Below are positions 13,008-16,024 of a stretch of DNA of 16,024 nucleotides, one piece after another. Source of the stretch: Bradyrhizobiaceae bacterium (lineage in GTDB: Bacteria > Pseudomonadota > Alphaproteobacteria > Rhizobiales > Hyphomicrobiaceae); the NCBI GenBank assembly GCA_947475855.1, contig CANJPN010000073.1, forward strand, positions 1 through 16,024. Reading direction: 5' to 3'. Made by a program: the position numbers and the translations under genes. Under the pieces are notes generated by a model. It was not told the origin of the DNA. It did not search any database and saw only the letters and a program-made list of their open reading frames with translations. The first letter of the stretch is position 1; each line of letters begins with the position of its first letter.

Positions 13008-13973
13008 TCACGCCGCGATCTCTTCGCGATAGTAATTGCACATCCGCATCACCGGCTCATCCGATATCTCGACGAGCTGCGAATGCTCCTGGGCCGCATG
13101 CTCGTACCAGACCCAGGACGGGATGGCGAAGGTATCACCAAACCGCCACTCGAAAAGCTCCGTACCAATCCGCGACCGTCCAGCGCCCGCCGTGACCGTG
13201 ACGCACCGGCTCGCGGTACTGCGCCGGCGGTCGGTTGCCGCGCACGGACGAAGCCGCTCGACCGCGATGCCCATCGTCGGCATCCCGGAGGCTGACAGCT
13301 CGACGCGCGCCACACACCCCCGGGGGGACGTGAACTCCGCGTCATCGAGGCGGCGGCCGATATCTGCCGCCGCGAAGCGCCATGGGGAAGCATCGACGGT
13401 CCGCTCGGCGGGCTGCGCGCGGTCGGGGTAGGTTTCGAAGTACATCGGCTCCAGCAGGTGGGTCAGCGGAATATCGAGTACGTCCATCCAGCAAGCGGGG
13501 CGGTCGCCTTCATGGCCATGACCGTGCCAGCAACCGCCCGGCGTCAGCACGATATCGCCAGTCTCCATCGGCATGCGGATGCGATCGACGACCGAGTATG
13601 TTCCGCGCGCATCGAGCAAGATGCGAAGTGCGTGCGAAGCGTGGCGGTGGGTCGAGGCCGTTTCACCAGGCAGCATGTACTGGTAGGCGCACGACAACGT
13701 GCGTGTGGTGGCGAAATTGTTGCCCGGAAATGGATTGCGCAACGCCAAGATGCGTCGCTCGGCGAGCGAGAGATCGACGAGGCCGGCCGCCTGTTCGAGG
13801 GCGGCACGGATCGCAGCATAGCGCCAGTGCGCAGGGCGCGCCTCGGGCCTGGGTTCACTCCAGAATATGGGCTGCTCGCGCGTGACCCAGCCCGGCGTGG
13901 TCTCGAGCGCTACTGCGTGAGCCTCAACGGCAAGCAGCTTGGCGGCAGTGGCCGCTGCTGCGGTCGTGGTCAT
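13008..13973 (-). CDS. gentisate 1,2-dioxygenase-like bicupin
   Basis: A 321-residue bicupin resembling gentisate 1,2-dioxygenase and its salicylate or 1-hydroxy-2-naphthoate relatives, Fe(II) enzymes that open aromatic rings between hydroxyl and carboxyl carbons. The first cupin has the iron ligands in family context: T-H109-R-H111-A-S-H-A-L-R, then G-D-I-V-L-T-P-G-G-C-W-H150-G-H-G-H. The second cupin (about 235-305; R-F-G-D-T-F-A-I-P-S-W-V-W-Y-E-H) lacks the first HxH, having T-D-R-R-R-S instead, and should be non-catalytic. GGGAGG lies nine bases before ATG 13973-13971. It leads the ABC transporter operon, so its substrate is probably what the transporter imports or a metabolite of it. Slightly short for the family (about 340-370). 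Which aromatic acid it cleaves is unknown. Confidence 0.85.
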   Translation of the reverse strand: MTTTAAAATAAKLLAVEAHAVALETTPGWVTREQPIFWSEPRPEARPAHWRYAAIRAALEQAAGLVDLSLAERRILALRNPFPGNNFATTRTLSCAYQYMLPGETASTHRHASHALRILLDARGTYSVVDRIRMPMETGDIVLTPGGCWHGHGHEGDRPACWMDVLDIPLTHLLEPMYFETYPDRAQPAERTVDASPWRFAAADIGRRLDDAEFTSPRGCVARVELSASGMPTMGIAVERLRPCAATDRRRSTASRCVTVTAGAGRSRIGTELFEWRFGDTFAIPSWVWYEHAAQEHSQLVEISDEPVMRMCNYYREEIAA

Positions 13974-14134
13974 CGCTGCATGCCTCCCTGCGTCGTCTCA
14001 ATGGTGCTTCATCGCCCTCTTGGCGACCAACGGTAGCAATGCCAATGCCGGCCCTGCAAGCAGGCCGATGGACAGACCATGGCGTTTGGCCAATAAAGCG
14101 ATCATAGCAGACACCATCAAGAAACAGGCGCCAG
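13974..14134. promoter_or_regulatory. divergent intergenic region, presumed promoters
   Basis: A 161-bp gap between the minus-strand cupin-transporter operon and the plus-strand methyltransferase. It must contain the operon promoter. A TATGAT hexamer is readable on the minus strand near 14097-14102, but I found no matching -35 box. No regulator gene is adjacent, and I could not identify an operator with confidence. Confidence 0.35.
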
Positions 14135-14755
14135 ATGTCGATCAAGGAAACCGCCGAGTATCAGCGCTGGGAGAAGCGCTTCTCGCCCACCGAGTACGTG
14201 TTCGGCGAGGAACCCAACGCGTTCATCGTGCGCCAGAAGGATCGGCTGCCGAAGAGCGGCCGGGCGCTCGCTGTTTCCGATGGCGAGGGCCGCAACGGCG
14301 TGTGGCTCGCGCAGCAGGGCCTCGACGTGGTGTCGATGGATTTCTCGCCCAAGGCGCAAGTAAAAGCACAGGCGCTGGCGGCGAAGCGCGGCGTCAAGAT
14401 CACGACCGAACTGGCCGACATCTTCGAGTACCCCTGGCCGAAAGAAGCGTTCGACGTGATCGCGGTGGTGTTCATCCAGTACATGAACCCGCAAGAGCGG
14501 ACGCAGGTGTTCGCCGGCATCTCGCGTGCGCTGAAGCCCGGCGGGCTACTGCTGCTCGAAGGCTATACCCCCAAGCAGGTCAAATACGGTACCGGCGGAC
14601 CCAAGGAGCCGGAGAACAACTACACGGCTGCGCTGCTGGAGGCCGCATTCGGCGGATTCTCACGGCTCGAGATGGCGATCTACGATGCGGAGCTGCACGA
14701 GGGCTCCGGTCATGGCGGCGTGTCGGCGCTGATCGATCTGGTCGCCGTGAAGTAG
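14135..14755 (+). CDS. class I SAM-dependent methyltransferase
   Basis: A 206-residue methyltransferase of the Rossmann-fold class I type, closest in layout to TehB/UbiE-like small-molecule methyltransferases. Motif I is A-L-A-V-S-D-G-E-G-R-N-G (44-55), with S-D in place of the usual hydrophobic-G before the G-x-G. The acidic ribose-binding residue is D69 (V-V-S-M-D-F-S). The next motifs are L-A-D-I-F-E-Y-P-W-P (93-102), F-D-V-I-A-V-V-F-I-Q-Y (106-116) and L-K-P-G-G-L-L-L-L-E-G-Y (133-144). ATG 14135 has only a weak purine-rich stretch upstream. It is transcribed away from the cupin operon. The substrate is not predictable. Confidence 0.85.
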   Translation: MSIKETAEYQRWEKRFSPTEYVFGEEPNAFIVRQKDRLPKSGRALAVSDGEGRNGVWLAQQGLDVVSMDFSPKAQVKAQALAAKRGVKITTELADIFEYPWPKEAFDVIAVVFIQYMNPQERTQVFAGISRALKPGGLLLLEGYTPKQVKYGTGGPKEPENNYTAALLEAAFGGFSRLEMAIYDAELHEGSGHGGVSALIDLVAVK

Positions 14756-14782
14756 GTCGGCGACCGAAGAAGTGAAGCTTCC

Positions 14783-14809
14783 GGTGTCAGACCCGGAGGG
14801 TCTGACACC
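14783..14809. repeat. perfect GGTGTCAGACCC palindrome
   Basis: GGTGTCAGACCC (14783-14794), spacer GGA, then GGGTCTGACACC (14798-14809): a perfect 12-bp stem with a three-base loop. It sits in the 72-bp gap between the methyltransferase and dehydrogenase genes. The same dyad occurs at 10387-10411 and as a half-site at 11441-11451. No T-run follows, so an intergenic repeat is likelier than a terminator. Confidence 0.8.
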
Positions 14810-14827
14810 CTTGCAAGCGAGTTCAAT

Positions 14828-15715
14828 ATGACCATCACGAAATCCAAAGACAGCGTCGGCATCGTCGGCCTCGGCATCATGGGCGGCGCCTTCGCCAAGA
14901 ACCTCGTCGCATCAGGCTGGAAAGTGATCGGCTACGACGTATCAGGACCGCGTTGCGAAGAGCTGGCGAAAGCGGGCGTGACGATAGCCAAGAGCGTTGC
15001 GGAAGTTTGCGCCACGGCACCTGTCGTGATGACGAGCCTGCCAAGCCTGAAAGCGATCGACACGGTTGCGAAAGAGATCGCGGCATCGAAGGCGCCGCCG
15101 CGGATCGTGATGGAAATGAGTACGATCCCGCTCGAGGACAAGGAGAAGTTCGGCAAGACCGTCGCGGCGGCCGGGCACACGCCGATCGACTGCCCGGTGA
15201 GCGGCACCGGCGCGCAGGCCGAAACACGCGATCTCGTGCTCTATCCATCGGGCGACCCGGCGGCGATCGCGAGCCTCAAGGACGTGATCGCGGGCTTCAC
15301 GCGCGGCTATTACGACGTCGGCGCGTACGGCAACGGCAGCAAAATGAAGTACATCGCCAATCATCTCGTCGCCATCCACAACGTCGCTTCGGCCGAGGCG
15401 ATGATCCTGGCGGAGCAAGCCGGGCTCGATCTCGACGTGGTGGTCAAATGCATCGGCGACGGCGCGGGCGCTTCGCGGATGTTCCAGATGCGCGCGCCGC
15501 TGATGGCGCACGGGGCCTATGAGCCCGCCACGATGAAGATGAGCATCTGGCAGAAGGACATGGACACGATCCGCGATTTCGCGCGTGCGCTGAAGGTCGA
15601 CACGCCGCTGTTCGATGCGACCCGGCCGATCTACGACCAGGGCCTGAAGCAAGGCCGCGACAACGAAGATACCGCGTCAGTTTTCTCCGTGATGGGCGGC
15701 AAGGGGAAGAAGTAG
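14828..15715 (+). CDS. NAD(P)-dependent oxidoreductase, 3-hydroxyisobutyrate dehydrogenase family
   Basis: A 295-residue beta-hydroxyacid dehydrogenase. The N-terminal Rossmann domain has the dinucleotide motif G-I-V-G-L-G-I-M-G-G (11-20), then Y-D-V-S (36-39) at the cofactor-selectivity position. The substrate loop is D-C-P-V-S-G-T-G-A (121-129). The catalytic region G-N-G-S-K-M-K174-Y-I-A-N178 fits the family G-x-G-x-x-x-K-x-x-x-N pattern with Lys174 as general acid. The C-terminal helical domain is complete and length is typical (about 290). It oxidises a 3-hydroxyacid or reduces the semialdehyde, for example tartronate semialdehyde or 3-hydroxyisobutyrate types. A palindromic repeat precedes it, leaving only about 18 bases before the ATG with a poor ribosome site (GCGAG). 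Confidence 0.9.
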   Translation: MTITKSKDSVGIVGLGIMGGAFAKNLVASGWKVIGYDVSGPRCEELAKAGVTIAKSVAEVCATAPVVMTSLPSLKAIDTVAKEIAASKAPPRIVMEMSTIPLEDKEKFGKTVAAAGHTPIDCPVSGTGAQAETRDLVLYPSGDPAAIASLKDVIAGFTRGYYDVGAYGNGSKMKYIANHLVAIHNVASAEAMILAEQAGLDLDVVVKCIGDGAGASRMFQMRAPLMAHGAYEPATMKMSIWQKDMDTIRDFARALKVDTPLFDATRPIYDQGLKQGRDNEDTASVFSVMGGKGKK

Positions 15716-15725
15716 GTCAAAAGCA

Positions 15726-15767
15726 CTTGCGTCCCCGGACGAGGCGCAAGCCGAGAGCCGGGGCCTT
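15726..15767. repeat. CCCCGG-type palindromic repeat, copy 2
   Basis: CTTGCGTCCCCGGACGAG through CCGAGAGCCGGGGCCTT is the near-exact reverse complement of 9256-9297. Arms CCCCGG (15733-15738) and CCGGGG (15758-15763) pair, with an inner GGC-GCAA-GCC hairpin (15743-15752). It lies between the dehydrogenase stop and the GIY-YIG start. Confidence 0.75.
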
Positions 15768-15790
15768 GCCGTCGAGATGAGTGCATCCCG

Positions 15791-16024
15791 ATGCATACGC
15801 TCACCGCCAAATCATACTGGGTCTACATTTTGTCGAACGAGCCGAGGGGCGTGCTCTACATCGGCATGAGCAGTGATTTGGCAGGCCGCACGTGGGAACA
15901 CCGAGAGCGCTTATTGCATGGATTTACGAAAAAACTCTGGGTTCAGCGCCTCGTTTATTTCGAAGAGCACGACGATGCCGAAATTGCAGCGCGAAGAGAA
16001 CGCTCGATGAAGCGCTGGCGTCGA
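15791..16024 (+). CDS. GIY-YIG nuclease-domain protein (partial, runs off window)
   Basis: The first 78 codons are open to the window edge. The GIY-YIG signature is visible as Y-W-V-Y-I-L-S-N (residues 9-16), L-Y-I-G-M-S-S-D-L (22-30) and then W-E-H-R (35-38), with the family continuation F-T-K-K...L-V-Y-F-E-E-H-D-D-A-E-I-A-A-R-R-E-R-S-M-K-R-W-R. This is the small YhbQ/UvrC-N-like single-domain type, usually about 90-100 residues, so most of it is here. These small proteins are common and mostly uncharacterised, with proposed structure-specific DNA nicking. No clear ribosome site precedes ATG 15791. A palindromic repeat lies just upstream. The 3' end is not in the window. Confidence 0.85.
   Translation, partial: MHTLTAKSYWVYILSNEPRGVLYIGMSSDLAGRTWEHRERLLHGFTKKLWVQRLVYFEEHDDAEIAARRERSMKRWRR

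Noticed and set aside
14783..14809. Intrinsic terminator of the methyltransferase gene
   Set aside because: The stem is perfect but no T-run follows on either strand, and the same dyad recurs elsewhere, so a dispersed repeat is a better description.
5829..15791. 13-base match GAGTGCATCCCGA at 5829-5841 and 15779-15791
   Set aside because: A match of this length is expected by chance in 16 kb of skewed composition, and the flanks do not agree.

Overview
The window is about 16 kb of GC-rich bacterial DNA, gene-dense and full of short palindromic intergenic repeats. It looks like a betaproteobacterium, most likely Burkholderiales. The reasons are two tandem Bug/TctC-type periplasmic receptors (a family greatly expanded in that order), strong G/C preference at third codon positions, and the aromatic-acid catabolic gene content. 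The organism is inferred from gene content only; there is no rRNA or other marker gene here.

Layout. (1) 1-1374 is an accessory segment: a GC-rich palindrome, a gene-poor stretch, then a REP-associated tyrosine transposase (RAYT) bracketed by two inverted REP elements. Its right-hand REP abuts the stop codon of a DUF433 (antitoxin-like) gene that has no toxin beside it. (2) 1510-6718 (+) is a catabolic run: a UbiD-family prenylated-FMN decarboxylase, two paralogous Bug-type solute receptors, and the [2Fe-2S] and FAD subunits of a molybdenum hydroxylase (xanthine dehydrogenase/CO dehydrogenase family). A terminator-like hairpin and a solo REP separate the last two genes. The molybdopterin-binding large subunit is absent. 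(3) 6815-8287 (+) holds two uncharacterised envelope proteins: an exported DUF4189-like cysteine-rich protein and a single-span membrane protein. (4) 13973-8321 (-) is an apparent operon: a gentisate-1,2-dioxygenase-like bicupin, two SsuC/TauC-type ABC permeases, two paralogous NMT1/SsuA-type substrate-binding proteins, and a 2-keto-4-pentenoate hydratase/FAH-family enzyme. No ABC ATPase gene is present. (5) 14135-16024 (+) carries a SAM methyltransferase, a 3-hydroxyisobutyrate-dehydrogenase-family oxidoreductase and the start of a GIY-YIG protein that runs off the window.

Taken together, the genes suggest uptake and breakdown of one or more aromatic or heteroaromatic carboxylic acids: capture by periplasmic receptors, decarboxylation by UbiD, ring hydroxylation by a molybdenum hydroxylase, ring cleavage by the bicupin, and hydration of the ring-cleavage product. 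The substrate cannot be named from sequence alone. Three partners expected for a self-sufficient system are missing: the molybdenum large subunit, the ABC ATPase, and the TctA/TctB membrane components.

Three separate palindromic repeat families recur between genes: a RAYT-type REP, a GTGTCAGACCC dyad, and a CCCCGGCTCTCGGC-type dyad. Several sit exactly at gene boundaries.
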